Shown: positions 32,381 to 39,972 of the stretch, one piece after another | Layout of the letters: each line of letters starts with the position of its first letter | How positions within the stretch are numbered: position 1 is the first letter of the stretch | Source of the DNA: Candidatus Cloacimonadota bacterium | GTDB taxonomy: Bacteria; Cloacimonadota; Cloacimonadia; Cloacimonadales; Cloacimonadaceae | Direction of reading: 5' to 3' | NCBI GenBank assembly: GCA_028695495.1 | Contig: JAQVIX010000009.1 | Span: 1-47,515 of the forward strand | DNA length: 47,515 bases | Program-made: the position numbers and the translations under genes | Notes under the pieces: model-generated | Databases searched by the model: none | Told to the model about the DNA's origin: nothing | The model's input: the letters and a program-made list of their open reading frames with translations, nothing else

Positions 32381-32409
32381 AAGATATTTCAAGGGGAGCG
32401 GGGAGTCAA
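32381..32409 (-). promoter_or_regulatory. Sigma70-type promoter of yifB-serpin
   Basis: On the minus strand TTGACT (plus 32404-32409), 17-bp spacer, TATCTT (plus 32381-32386). It lies 37 bases before the yifB ATG. The -35 is in the context AGCTTGACT, similar to other -35 boxes here. Confidence 0.7.
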
Positions 32410-32531
32410 GCTTTTTTTATCTGCCGGATGTTTTTTGCGTTGAAACTATCTGCGCTTTTTATGCGTAGCTATAGATTCGTTTCAGGGTAAAGATGCTTTT
32501 CTATTGTACAAGCTCCCTTTAGCTAAGATAA

Positions 32532-32567
32532 TGCTGACGCCTGGGTGCTAAAACCCCGGCGTCAGCA
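32532..32567. terminator. Strong hairpin, possible terminator of the lipoprotein/barrel operon
   Basis: TGCTGACGCC pairs with GGCGTCAGCA (10 bp) with an inner GGG/CCC. On the minus strand it is followed by TTATCTT, only a weak T-run. It is about 90 bases downstream of the barrel gene stop. Confidence 0.5.
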
Positions 32568-32655
32568 ATTCGCAGGTAAAACTGCTCTCTTACAGAAGGC
32601 GTTTCCGCTTTTGTGCAGCAATGCTATCCTGCTTTTTTTAAGCAGAATATTCTAT

Positions 32656-34371
32656 TTAGAATACCAGTGAAAAAGACAGCTTTAGATTCTTGATAAAATT
32701 GGCATTCCAGATGTCTGAAGAAGTATTTTCAAACATATTAATCAGTTCAATTTTCAGGTTTTTATTTGCCTTAAAACAAAGCCCATAGCTCAGCTCGGTT
32801 TCATTTACTATGTCTCTGCGACTGGTGTTTTCCATCACACTTTCGCTTGTCGTATAAGACACGTAATGAGAACCATCAGTATCGATTTGTTCCATTCTTG
32901 CAGGTTCTATAAGGGTGGGAGCATAAATAGTTTTTTCGATACTCATTGTGCGGGTAAAGCGAGAGCCGCAGCGCAGCGCCCATTTCATATTGTTTGTAAA
33001 CCAATATTCCAGCCCCACCGGCACGGTGAATTTGCTGCTGCTTTGTTCGATTTGGATGTCGCCGAGTTCCTTAAAGGTTCCCAATACTGCGGAATTCCAA
33101 TCGTCCTCAGTATGATAGTAATATTCCTTGTAATCGATAGTTGTGGAATAATCGCCTTTTTGAGTTGATTTATCCGCTTCAAAGAAAGCGCCCAAGCCTA
33201 TGATGGTGCTATTATTGAGAGGATAATTCAGCTTGATATCGGCATTAAATCCCAAGCCATTAGAATCTGCCGTGTAATTGTATTCATCTGTATTTGTTTC
33301 TTGAATTCGTTCAACGGCGGTATTATAATCAATAACCTTTTCAAAGGTTTTTTCTTTGGCATCGATCTTTAGTAAGCTGTGTTTTACACCAATACCCAAT
33401 GCCAGAAATCCTGTTTTTTGAAAATCAACATTCTGGATAAACTCACGTTTTACACGGGCATAGAGCTTATTATCTATGCCATTGGATTTGTTCTGATTGA
33501 AATACTCTTCCGTATCATCATATTGGGGTACAGAATCATCTTTTCGGCTAAGATTTAGTTTGTCATTTATCAGCCTTTCATCTTGCAGCAAGTTCAGAGT
33601 GTAATACGCAGCAAGATTCCACTTGTCACCAGTTTTGTTTAGCACAATTTGGTTTTGAATCTTTCTTTGGGTAAACTCATTGGAATATTGCGCATTCTCT
33701 TTGGTTTCCCGCTTGTATGGCGGTACGGAAGGGTCCATTTCCGGCTGGTTTTCGATGATCGCGATGCTTTCACCAGAAGCATCTCCTTCCGTTATATTAG
33801 AACCGGAATATGTAGCGGCAGACCCGCTTTCCTGCGTTTGAATCAGCCCCAGTTTATAACCCATCAGGAAGCTGGGCGAAAAGGCTTTGGAAAGCACCAG
33901 AAAGAGATCAGAGCCATTTTCCGTTTCCACATTGCGATATTTTTGGTATAAGGAATTGTGGCGATCATACAAGCCGTTGTTGTTTGAATCATAGTATTGA
34001 TCTACACGGTATTCAAGGTTGCCAAAAGCGGTTCCGTTATAATAGCTAATCGGCATAGGTGTTTCGCTATCCACATACTTAAAGAGCAGTGCCGCTTTTA
34101 GATTGCGGATAAAAGCGCGGTCTGTGGAAACACCCAAAAGCAGGTAGTTTTCGCCGCTATTATCAAATAGTTTATCCTTTGCATAAAGATTGCTGAGTCC
34201 GCTAAAAAGGTGAACTCCGCTTAGATAATTCAAATCCGCTGGATTAAAAGCGTATTCCAATTCGCCATCCAAAGCGCCGGCGCTGCCAAGATTTCTGAAG
34301 GAATTGATGTCTTGGGCAAATAATGCACCAATAATCAAGAGCAAGATAAGGGCTATAGTATATCGTTTCAT
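32656..34371 (-). CDS. Predicted outer-membrane beta-barrel protein
   Basis: A 571-residue exported protein. A Sec signal peptide ends at about ALFA-QD (residue 20). The mature part opens with FRNLGSAGALDGELEYAFNPADLNYLSG, like the opening of many FadL/PorV-like barrels, and continues as alternating amphipathic strands rich in Tyr, Asn and Asp. The C-terminal residues LKLSFSLVF end in Phe, the usual signal for barrel assembly. No enzymatic motif is seen. Its ATG overlaps the stop of the upstream lipoprotein gene by 4 bases and AAGGAG lies inside that gene, so the two are translationally coupled and probably act together. The family is not recognised. Confidence 0.75.
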   Translation of the reverse strand: MKRYTIALILLLIIGALFAQDINSFRNLGSAGALDGELEYAFNPADLNYLSGVHLFSGLSNLYAKDKLFDNSGENYLLLGVSTDRAFIRNLKAALLFKYVDSETPMPISYYNGTAFGNLEYRVDQYYDSNNNGLYDRHNSLYQKYRNVETENGSDLFLVLSKAFSPSFLMGYKLGLIQTQESGSAATYSGSNITEGDASGESIAIIENQPEMDPSVPPYKRETKENAQYSNEFTQRKIQNQIVLNKTGDKWNLAAYYTLNLLQDERLINDKLNLSRKDDSVPQYDDTEEYFNQNKSNGIDNKLYARVKREFIQNVDFQKTGFLALGIGVKHSLLKIDAKEKTFEKVIDYNTAVERIQETNTDEYNYTADSNGLGFNADIKLNYPLNNSTIIGLGAFFEADKSTQKGDYSTTIDYKEYYYHTEDDWNSAVLGTFKELGDIQIEQSSSKFTVPVGLEYWFTNNMKWALRCGSRFTRTMSIEKTIYAPTLIEPARMEQIDTDGSHYVSYTTSESVMENTSRRDIVNETELSYGLCFKANKNLKIELINMFENTSSDIWNANFIKNLKLSFSLVF

Positions 34372-35714
34372 TGGGAACTCCTTTGGTTGCTTTTTCCTGC
34401 CAATTGCTTACCGTTTAGGTTTACTGTCCAGGAGATGTTGCCTGGGATTGTTTGACCTGGGTCATACCAGGTTCCGCCGGATTCTGCCAATCTATTATTA
34501 TTGTGATCTATGAGTGCATAGTAGTTTTCATCAGACCAATAATCGTAATCATAATAGTATATTTGCAAAAAATCCCCATTTTTGACGTCGAAATCATAGT
34601 ACTCTGGTCCAGCACCATTATTCATATAAATGTAATCTTTCAATGCACCGTTAATCCTCAAAGAGAGAAAGCTGTCCCCCCAGCCGTCTCCGTAAGAATC
34701 TTTAAGCGCGATTCTCCAGGTAACCGTGCTATTATCGCTAATGGTAATTTGCATTGTTGCTGAGTTATTGCTTTCTGATGTCTGAGGAGCATCGCTATCA
34801 ATCGCAGTTACATAGTACAGATATGTGGAGCCTACCCGCAGAGCGCTGGATTGATCAATAAATTCTTCCTGATCAAATATGCTTGTACTGTAGATCAAAC
34901 TATAATTCATATCCTCAAGTTTTTTGCGATAGATTCTGAAGGCAGTTTCGCCAGAGCTATTATCACGCCAACTTACACGCACATTTGTGCTTCCTGCAAT
35001 CTGTGTAAGGCTAAGCAAAGTGGGAGCATTCAAATTGTAAGATACTGTCATGCCTCGGTTTGTAACACTGGTTGAATCATATATTCCCTTTTTATAAAGG
35101 CTGTAACCATAGTAACTATAAGGATTTACATTGCTATCAATATAGTTGTAGTAATTATTCGGATTGGGCGGGAATATGCCTTCTACATTGTGTATTTCTT
35201 CATTATCGCGCTTGAGAATGAACTTTCCTAGGATTTCGCTATTATCTTTCCAATAAAACACTACCTTATTTTGCTGGTTAATCCGGGCAAGGAGCGTTGG
35301 CGAAGCAAGAGAAGGAGTTTTTATAGTAAGAGTATCTGATTTGCTCATGCCGCTTCTAATTTTGCTGGCTATTGAATAACGATAGAAGGTGTTGGACGTT
35401 AGGAGGGTATCAGTGAAGCTAAGTTGATTGGCATCCCTGAATTCACGAATAAAAGAATTGTTTCTATAGAGCCGGTAACACTCAAAATCGCTATCAGTGC
35501 ACTTTTCCCAGCTTAGATTTACACGGTCTCTACGGATGTTGAAATTGCTGTAGCCAGTAAAAAACTTTCCATTGGCATCCATTAAGTGGCTACGCTCAAA
35601 TATGGGTGCCTTGTTTGGATATTTGGGAACGAATTCTGTTGGCTTTAATAGCTTGTCGTCGCAAGCGGACAGAAGCAAAAAGACCAACAGAAACAATAAC
35701 GCGTATTTGCGCAT
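34368..35714 (-). CDS. Lipoprotein with fibronectin type III-like repeats
   Basis: A 448-residue lipoprotein: lipobox LLSAC at about residue 19, then at least two fibronectin type III-like modules (RVNLSWEKC..YRLYRNNSFIREF; NVRVSWRDNSSGETAFRIYRKK..YYVTAIDSD) with a third, weaker one between. The C-terminal domain (about 335-435) has the DSYGDGWGDSFLSLRING signature of secreted and adhesive proteins. I chose the ATG at 35714 because AAGGAGG lies 6 bases upstream; the frame continues to 35873 without support. A good promoter precedes it. It is coupled by a 4-base overlap to the barrel gene, so it may be the surface partner of that barrel. Confidence 0.82.
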   Translation of the reverse strand: MRKYALLFLLVFLLLSACDDKLLKPTEFVPKYPNKAPIFERSHLMDANGKFFTGYSNFNIRRDRVNLSWEKCTDSDFECYRLYRNNSFIREFRDANQLSFTDTLLTSNTFYRYSIASKIRSGMSKSDTLTIKTPSLASPTLLARINQQNKVVFYWKDNSEILGKFILKRDNEEIHNVEGIFPPNPNNYYNYIDSNVNPYSYYGYSLYKKGIYDSTSVTNRGMTVSYNLNAPTLLSLTQIAGSTNVRVSWRDNSSGETAFRIYRKKLEDMNYSLIYSTSIFDQEEFIDQSSALRVGSTYLYYVTAIDSDAPQTSESNNSATMQITISDNSTVTWRIALKDSYGDGWGDSFLSLRINGALKDYIYMNNGAGPEYYDFDVKNGDFLQIYYYDYDYWSDENYYALIDHNNNRLAESGGTWYDPGQTIPGNISWTVNLNGKQLAGKSNQRSSQ

Positions 35715-35741
35715 TGTTACCTCCTTATCTATTTTGTTTTC

Positions 35742-35770
35742 AACATAAATAGATATTGAAAAATTGTCAA
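35742..35770 (-). promoter_or_regulatory. Sigma70-type promoter of the lipoprotein/barrel operon
   Basis: On the minus strand TTGACA (plus 35765-35770), 17-bp AT-rich spacer, TATGTT (plus 35742-35747). It lies 27 bases before the ATG at 35714. Confidence 0.75.
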
Positions 35771-35892
35771 GCTTTTTTTGAAAATATTTGTGATATTTTA
35801 AAGCTATCTTATCAGGGGCTTTGAGCGAAGAGCGGAAGCGGAGGATAAAGACGACATAACATATTGATAACATGATTGCTACCTAAATTACC

Positions 35893-36033
35893 GAGGCTGT
35901 CCCGAAATGCCAAAACCAAGCACGATGTCTAACGAAATGGAATTGTAGGGGCAGACCAATGTGCCTGCCCAATGGCTGGGCAGGGGTGAAAAGCGCACAC
36001 CGTAATAAATTGACACACAATCCATAATGATTC
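35893..36033 (+). mobile_element. MITE-like element, copy C (left part only)
   Basis: Starts GAGGCTGTCCCGAAATGCC and matches copy D to about AATGATT, then diverges; the right half and right terminus are missing. The first hairpin is a different sequence from that in copies D and E (GGGCAGACC.. and CCTGCCCA-ATGG-CTGGGCAGG instead of GGGCGCAA-GGTT-TTGCGCCC), although the flanks match. Confidence 0.75.
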
Positions 36034-36400
36034 CTAATTTGGTCAATCAATATCAGTGCAAGCCCTTGGAGTTAATGCCGCTTACCCGCCTTTTACCCGA
36101 TCAACGCCTTTCACAAGCGACATTGATTTCAAGTGGCGGCAGATAACAATGATAAAGTTCGTGAAGTCTATGCTTGGTGTTTTTTGTTCCAGTTTCAAGT
36201 TCCATTTTGTACCATTTTTAAGTTCCATCGACATTAGGTTTAAGACTTTTATTTGTAGCGTATTCGCGCAAATTAGCGGTGCTTTGTTTTCACATACAGG
36301 TAATCCACAACCCAAAATCGATAACCCCGCCACGAGCGCAGCTTAATTCTACATTTTACACTCTACTTTCTACATTTGCGAGCGCGCACCCCGTTAACCT

Positions 36401-36461
36401 CCCTCGCAATGCCCTCGCCTCGACCGGCAAATTCTGGGTAGAGGTGAGGGCATTGCGAGGG
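36401..36461. repeat. 21-bp inverted repeat (cruciform-capable)
   Basis: 36401-36421 and 36441-36461 are reverse complements except for one G-T position (core CCTCGCAATGCCCTC and GAGGGCATTGCGAGG), separated by 19 bases. There is no T-run, so it is not an intrinsic terminator. Confidence 0.85.
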
Positions 36462-36615
36462 AAAGAGACGGGTGAGCGGCGGTTGGGGTGTCCTGATACA
36501 AAAATGAACAACATAACAAGGAATATCGGGACATTATTTGTTGCGGTGTTCATTTTGGCAGAATGCCCCGAAATGCCATACCTATCCGATATTTTCAACA
36601 TGCCTGCCGAGCGGA

Positions 36616-36858
36616 GAGGCTGTCCCGAAATGCCAAAACCAAGCACGATATCCAACGAAACGAGAATGTAGGGGCGCAAGGTTTTGCGCCCGCTTTTAAT
36701 AAAGCGTGCGCGAAGCGCACACCGTAATAAATTGATATTGAGTCCGTAATGATTAGCTGTTGGGTATAAATTTCGGCGGGTTCAAGGCATTGAACCCCTA
36801 CATTTCTGAGGGGTACATTTCTTGTTGTTGTGTTGTTTGCGTATTTCGGGACAGCCTC
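36616..36858 (+). mobile_element. MITE-like element, copy D (243 bp, best preserved)
   Basis: Ends GAGGCTGTCCCGAAAT and ATTTCGGGACAGCCTC are perfect 16-bp inverted repeats. Internal hairpins: GGGCGCAA-GGTT-TTGCGCCC (36672-36691), GTGCGC-GAA-GCGCAC (about 36708-36722) and GGGTTCAA-GGCA-TTGAACCC (36778-36797). The first and third sit inside an inner TGTAGGGG...CCCCTACA inverted repeat. The flanks extend the symmetry outward (GAGCGGA / TCTGCTC). Confidence 0.9.
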
Positions 36859-36973
36859 TCTGCTCGCTTGTATGTTTTAGCATTTCTTGAGGGTACCAAA
36901 TTCCGAACTTATCTGATAATGGCAAAATGAATAGCACAACAAGGAATATTCACACCTGAAATGTTCCGCTACT

Positions 36974-37140
36974 TGAAGTCAATGTCGCTTGTGCACCGTG
37001 GAGTTTATAGCGACAAGATGTCGCTTTTACAATCAAACGGCAAGATGCCGTTTCCACGATAAAATAATCCGTGGTATCCGTCAAAATCCGCTCAATCCGT
37101 GTAGCCATTGGGCAGACACACTGGTCTGCCCCTACAATTC
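36974..37140. repeat. Nested-hairpin repeat, copy 1
   Basis: The unit contains CGTGGA ... TCCACG enclosing GCGACA-AGA-TGTCGC and ACGGCA-AGA-TGCCGT, followed by ATCCGTG-type words and GGGCAGA-CACACTGG-TCTGCCC-CTACA. It is nearly identical to 37208-37364 over its first 95 bases. Confidence 0.88.
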
Positions 37141-37207
37141 TGAGGTGTAATTCGTGCTAATTTGTGCTAATTCGTGGACAAAATATAGTTTAAGGCATTG
37201 CAGTTCG

Positions 37208-37364
37208 TGAAGTCAATGTCGCTTGTGCACCGTGGAGTTTATAGCGACAAGATGTCGCTTTTACAATCAAACGGCAAGATGCCGTTTCCACGATAAAAAA
37301 TCCGTATATATCCGTCAAATCCGTGTAGCCATTGGGCAGACACATTGGTCTGCCCCTACAATTC
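37208..37364. repeat. Nested-hairpin repeat, copy 2
   Basis: Direct repeat of 36974-37140 with about 10 bases deleted in the ATCCGT stretch and one change in the last hairpin loop (CACATTGG). The copies are separated by 67 bases containing TTCGTGCTAA, TTTGTGCTAA, TTCGTGGAC (a 10-mer repeat). Confidence 0.88.
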
Positions 37365-37370
37365 CAGTGC

Positions 37371-37410
37371 GTGCGCAGCGCCTAACACCTAAAACCTATC
37401 ACCTAACACC
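37371..37410. repeat. Heptamer array H5 with GC word
   Basis: GTGCGCAGCGCC (37371-37382) followed by TAACACC, TAAAACC, TATCACC, TAACACC in perfect 7-bp phase. Confidence 0.9.
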
Positions 37411-37473
37411 TGCTAAAGGATTCATGACCGGCATAGACTTCACGAACTATTATCGTTGTTAGCTGCCGCCATA

Positions 37474-37492
37474 TTCATCATTCATTTGCGAG
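37474..37492. repeat. Short TTCATNA array with GCGAG word
   Basis: TTCATCA, TTCATTT, then GCGAG. The same order occurs at 41690-41722. Confidence 0.6.
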
Positions 37493-37517
37493 TTTACGAG
37501 CTTCAAGCATAATAATC

Positions 37518-37545
37518 TTGACAAAATCCTCTTTTCTTTTACAAT
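37518..37545 (+). promoter_or_regulatory. Sigma70-type promoter of the gerW-like gene
   Basis: TTGACA (37518-37523), 16-bp spacer, TACAAT (37540-37545). It lies 64 bases before the ATG at 37610. Confidence 0.78.
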
Positions 37546-37609
37546 GGATAAAACTATCCAAAATGCTTTGCCATAAAGCCTTAGAGCCTTGCAGAGCGAA
37601 GGAGCAAGC

Positions 37610-38011
37610 ATGGATCTCAGCAAGATTTATGATCAGATCAAGAGTGTGCTGCGCGCCAATGCCGGAGCAGAACTTGCCTTTGGCAAGGCATCCCGCGTGG
37701 GCGATGCGCATATTGTTCCCGTTGCCCGGGTTTCGTTTGCCTTTGGCGTGGGTGGCGGCAATTCCCAAAAGGTGTCCAAGAAAAAAGCAAAAGCCACACC
37801 GGAAGGCGAAGAACCAATAGAAGAGCCTAAGCCCAAGCAAGAAGAGGGTTTTGGCGGAGGTGGCAATCTCAAAACCGAGCCTGTGGGCTTGTATCTTATC
37901 ACTGGCGAAAAACTGCGCTATCTGCCGGTAATTTCCACAAAAGAGATCTTTGCCGTTGGTGCCTTTCTTTGCCTCTTATTTTATCGCATCCAGCGTTTGA
38001 AACGCAAATAA
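37610..38011 (+). CDS. GerW/YtfJ-family protein
   Basis: A 133-residue protein of the family named for spore protein YtfJ/GerW but common in non-sporulating bacteria. Seen are LSKIYDQIKSVLRANAGAELAFGKA, the RVGDAHIVPVARVSFAFGVGGG strand with its glycine run, a charged KKKAKATPEGEEP linker, GFGGGGNLKTEPVGLYLI, and a hydrophobic C-terminal segment (FAVGAFLCLLFYRIQ) that may anchor it. The ATG at 37610 has AAGGAG 6 bases upstream; the in-frame ATG at 37589 precedes that site. Molecular function is unknown. It lies just upstream of lplA (26-base gap) and is probably cotranscribed. Confidence 0.82.
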   Translation: MDLSKIYDQIKSVLRANAGAELAFGKASRVGDAHIVPVARVSFAFGVGGGNSQKVSKKKAKATPEGEEPIEEPKPKQEEGFGGGGNLKTEPVGLYLITGEKLRYLPVISTKEIFAVGAFLCLLFYRIQRLKRK

Positions 38012-38037
38012 TTTGAAGGGGAGTTTTGCCAGAAAAG

Positions 38038-39015
38038 ATGCTGAATATCTTTAGTCCCTTGCATTTTGCGCCTTTTAATATCGCCCTAGAGGAGTATATC
38101 CTCCGGCACTTTGAAGAGGATGTATTCCTGCTGTATATAAACGACCCCTGCATCATTGTGGGGCGCTTTCAAAATACTTTGGGCGAAATCAATTACCCCT
38201 GGGTGCAGGAGCACAAAATCCCCGTGGTACGGCGTCTTACCGGCGGGGGAACGGTGTTTCACGATAGCGGAAATCTGAACTTCAGTTTTCTGATGAATGG
38301 CGCGGACGATGCCGCCGGTTTTGCCAAATATACGCTTCCGGTGCTGGAAGTTTTGAATGATCTCGGAGTGCCCGCCGTCTTGCAGGGGCGCAATGATCTT
38401 ACCATCCATGGCATGAAGTTTTCTGGCAATGCCAAATTGGTGCAAAATGGTAAAACCCTGCAACACGGTACCATCCTCTTTTCCAGCAATGTAAACCACC
38501 TGCAGGAAGCGCTAAAGGTAAACCCCATCAAGTTTGCCGATAAGGCAGTAAAATCTGTGCGGGCACGGGTAACGAACGTAAGCGAACATCTCTTGCAACC
38601 CATACAGCTGCAAGATTTTATCGGACTCGTGCGCAGCAAAATCCATAGCCTTTATCCCAATTGCCGGGATTATTTCCTTAGCGCCGAGGATAAAACCGAG
38701 GTGCAAAATCTGGTGGAAAGCAAATACGATACCTGGGACTGGAACTTTGGCAAAAGCCCAAACTACAATCTTTCCCATCAGTTTCGCAGCGCTGCCGGCA
38801 CTATCGAGCTTTATCTGGATGTGGATAAGGGCTTTATCCGCCAGCTCAAAATCTTTGGCGATTTCTTTGCACATCGCGAGCTTGTTGAATTGGAGTGCGC
38901 GTTTCAGGGCGTCCCCCACGACCTGAAGGCAGTGCGCAAGGTGCTGGATAATATAGATTTGCCCAGTTTTATCCAGGGGCTGAAAGTAGAGGAATTAGCA
39001 CAAGCTATGTTCTAA
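38038..39015 (+). CDS. lplA: Lipoate-protein ligase A
   Basis: A ~325-residue ligase that adenylates free lipoate and attaches it to lipoyl domains of 2-oxoacid dehydrogenases or glycine cleavage H protein. Motifs: NIALEEYIL, VVRRLTGGGTVFHDSGNLNFSF, MKFSGNAKLVQNGKTLQHGTILFS with the catalytic Lys, and the C-terminal accessory domain (WDWNFGKSPNYN onward), so it is the full-length type. The start is uncertain: the ATG at 38038 has only AGAAAAG upstream, while a TTG at 38026 follows GGGGAG very closely. Ligase presence suggests lipoate salvage rather than de novo synthesis. Confidence 0.93.
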   Translation: MLNIFSPLHFAPFNIALEEYILRHFEEDVFLLYINDPCIIVGRFQNTLGEINYPWVQEHKIPVVRRLTGGGTVFHDSGNLNFSFLMNGADDAAGFAKYTLPVLEVLNDLGVPAVLQGRNDLTIHGMKFSGNAKLVQNGKTLQHGTILFSSNVNHLQEALKVNPIKFADKAVKSVRARVTNVSEHLLQPIQLQDFIGLVRSKIHSLYPNCRDYFLSAEDKTEVQNLVESKYDTWDWNFGKSPNYNLSHQFRSAAGTIELYLDVDKGFIRQLKIFGDFFAHRELVELECAFQGVPHDLKAVRKVLDNIDLPSFIQGLKVEELAQAMF

Positions 39016-39088
39016 AAAAGAGGCACTTTTGCTAAAATGAGAAATAACACTATCCTATAAAATAAAATGAATCCCATAAGGAGAGAAA

Positions 39089-39769
39089 ATGAAAAGATAC
39101 TTACCGATACTACTGGCGCTGCTAATACTGCTAAGTGCGTTTGGCTGCTCCATCCTGGGCACCGGCAGCGAAAAGAACATTGTAAAATATGACATCGAAC
39201 TGAGCATGGTGCGCAAAGCCAGCGATATCAATCAACGCTATCGCGCCCCCGTAGCCGATACTAGCTTAGGCGGCGTTACCCGCTATGCCTATGAAGATGA
39301 CCTCTTCCGCAGCATCTGGAGCGCCACCGAAGCCGGTTGGGAGCTTGTACTCAATAATAAGAGCGAAAAACCCATCGTAATCGATTGGGACGATGTAGTT
39401 TATTACGATATCGACAACATGTCGCACAAAGTACTTTCAAACAAAACCAAATTTGCAGATAAAGGCAACGAACAAGAGCCTACCCTCGTAGCCAAAAGAG
39501 GAACCATCGACGAAAAGCTAAGCTCCGCCACACACATCTACCAATCCCCCGTGTATGGCTTTACAAAGCGCCCCCTCTTCCCCATCGACTTTTCGGAAGC
39601 AATCCGCTACAAAAACAAAGAGTTCAAGCTCATGATCCCCTTTACCGTGGATGGTCTTTCCGCCCAATATGAGTTTGTATTTACCATCAAAGATGTAACA
39701 CAAGAGCTTTCCGCCAGCGACCCCTGGAGTGCTTATCTTACAGATAGAGCGCTGGGAACAAACTTCTAA
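39089..39769 (+). CDS. Lipoprotein of unknown function
   Basis: A 226-residue lipoprotein with signal peptide and lipobox LSAFGC (Cys about residue 20). The mature domain is beta-rich (WELVLNNKSEKPIVIDWDDVVYYDIDNMSHKVL; EFKLMIPFTVDGLSAQYEFVFTIKD), resembling small immunoglobulin-like domains found in bacterial envelope lipoproteins. No catalytic residues can be named. GGAGAG lies 7 bases before the ATG. It is followed by a strong terminator and preceded by a 73-base gap with a TATCCTATAAAAT stretch that could supply a -10, so it may be a single-gene transcript. Confidence 0.8.
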   Translation: MKRYLPILLALLILLSAFGCSILGTGSEKNIVKYDIELSMVRKASDINQRYRAPVADTSLGGVTRYAYEDDLFRSIWSATEAGWELVLNNKSEKPIVIDWDDVVYYDIDNMSHKVLSNKTKFADKGNEQEPTLVAKRGTIDEKLSSATHIYQSPVYGFTKRPLFPIDFSEAIRYKNKEFKLMIPFTVDGLSAQYEFVFTIKDVTQELSASDPWSAYLTDRALGTNF

Positions 39770-39802
39770 TGTAGAATGTAAAGTGTAAAATGTAGAATTA
39801 TC

Positions 39803-39836
39803 AAGGACTTATGTTCGAGGGCATAAGTCCTTTTTT
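39803..39836 (+). terminator. Terminator after the lipoprotein gene
   Basis: AAGGACTTATG pairs with CATAAGTCCTT (11 bp) around TTCGAGGG, followed by TTTTTT. Confidence 0.93.
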
Positions 39837-39844
39837 AGCTTATA

Positions 39845-39867
39845 GGTGTTAGGTGATAGGGCTGCGC
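39845..39867. repeat. Heptamer array H6 with GC word
   Basis: GGTGTTA, GGTGATA, then GGGCTGCGC. It is a short array, reading on the plus strand like H1. Confidence 0.75.
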
Positions 39868-39935
39868 AAAGGGCAAAGATGCAGTGTTGTTTTGTTCTTT
39901 AATTCCTTAGTTGATTTGTTACCCTCCCTCTCTTG

Positions 39936-39967
39936 GTCTCTAAGTCTCTTTGTCCTAAAGCTCTATT
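39936..39967. repeat. Octamer array O2
   Basis: GTCTCTAA, GTCTCTTT, GTCCTAAA, GCTCTATT; ends 5 bases before MITE copy E. Confidence 0.75.
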
Positions 39968-39972
39968 CACTT

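Larger units (their letters stand above)
32345..32655. other. Intergenic region yifB / barrel-protein gene
   Basis: About 310 bp. It holds the yifB promoter (32381-32409), a long GC hairpin at 32532-32567 and a CTGCTT/AAGCAG hairpin just after the barrel gene stop (near 32631-32647). No gene-like frame is visible. Confidence 0.55.
35715..37609. other. 1.9-kb repeat island without genes
   Basis: The largest gene-free stretch. In order: promoter of the lipoprotein operon, truncated MITE copy C (35893-36033), unassigned sequence 36034-36385, a 21-bp inverted repeat (36401-36461), degenerate MITE-end-like sequence (36486-36600), full MITE copy D (36616-36858), another degenerate end (36918-36965), two copies of a nested-hairpin repeat (36974-37140, 37208-37364), heptamer array H5, a short TTCATNA array (37474-37487) and the promoter of the gerW-like gene. 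Short open frames in it are not gene-like. Confidence 0.8.

Noticed and set aside
36056-36346. 96-codon frame in the repeat island
   Set aside because: No ribosome binding site, no family resemblance, and it lies in sequence dominated by repeats; a similar-length frame exists on the other strand.
37478-37840. 120-codon minus-strand frame with a plausible helical tail
   Set aside because: Mostly antisense to the gerW-like gene and the tail lies across its promoter; codon use is not gene-like.
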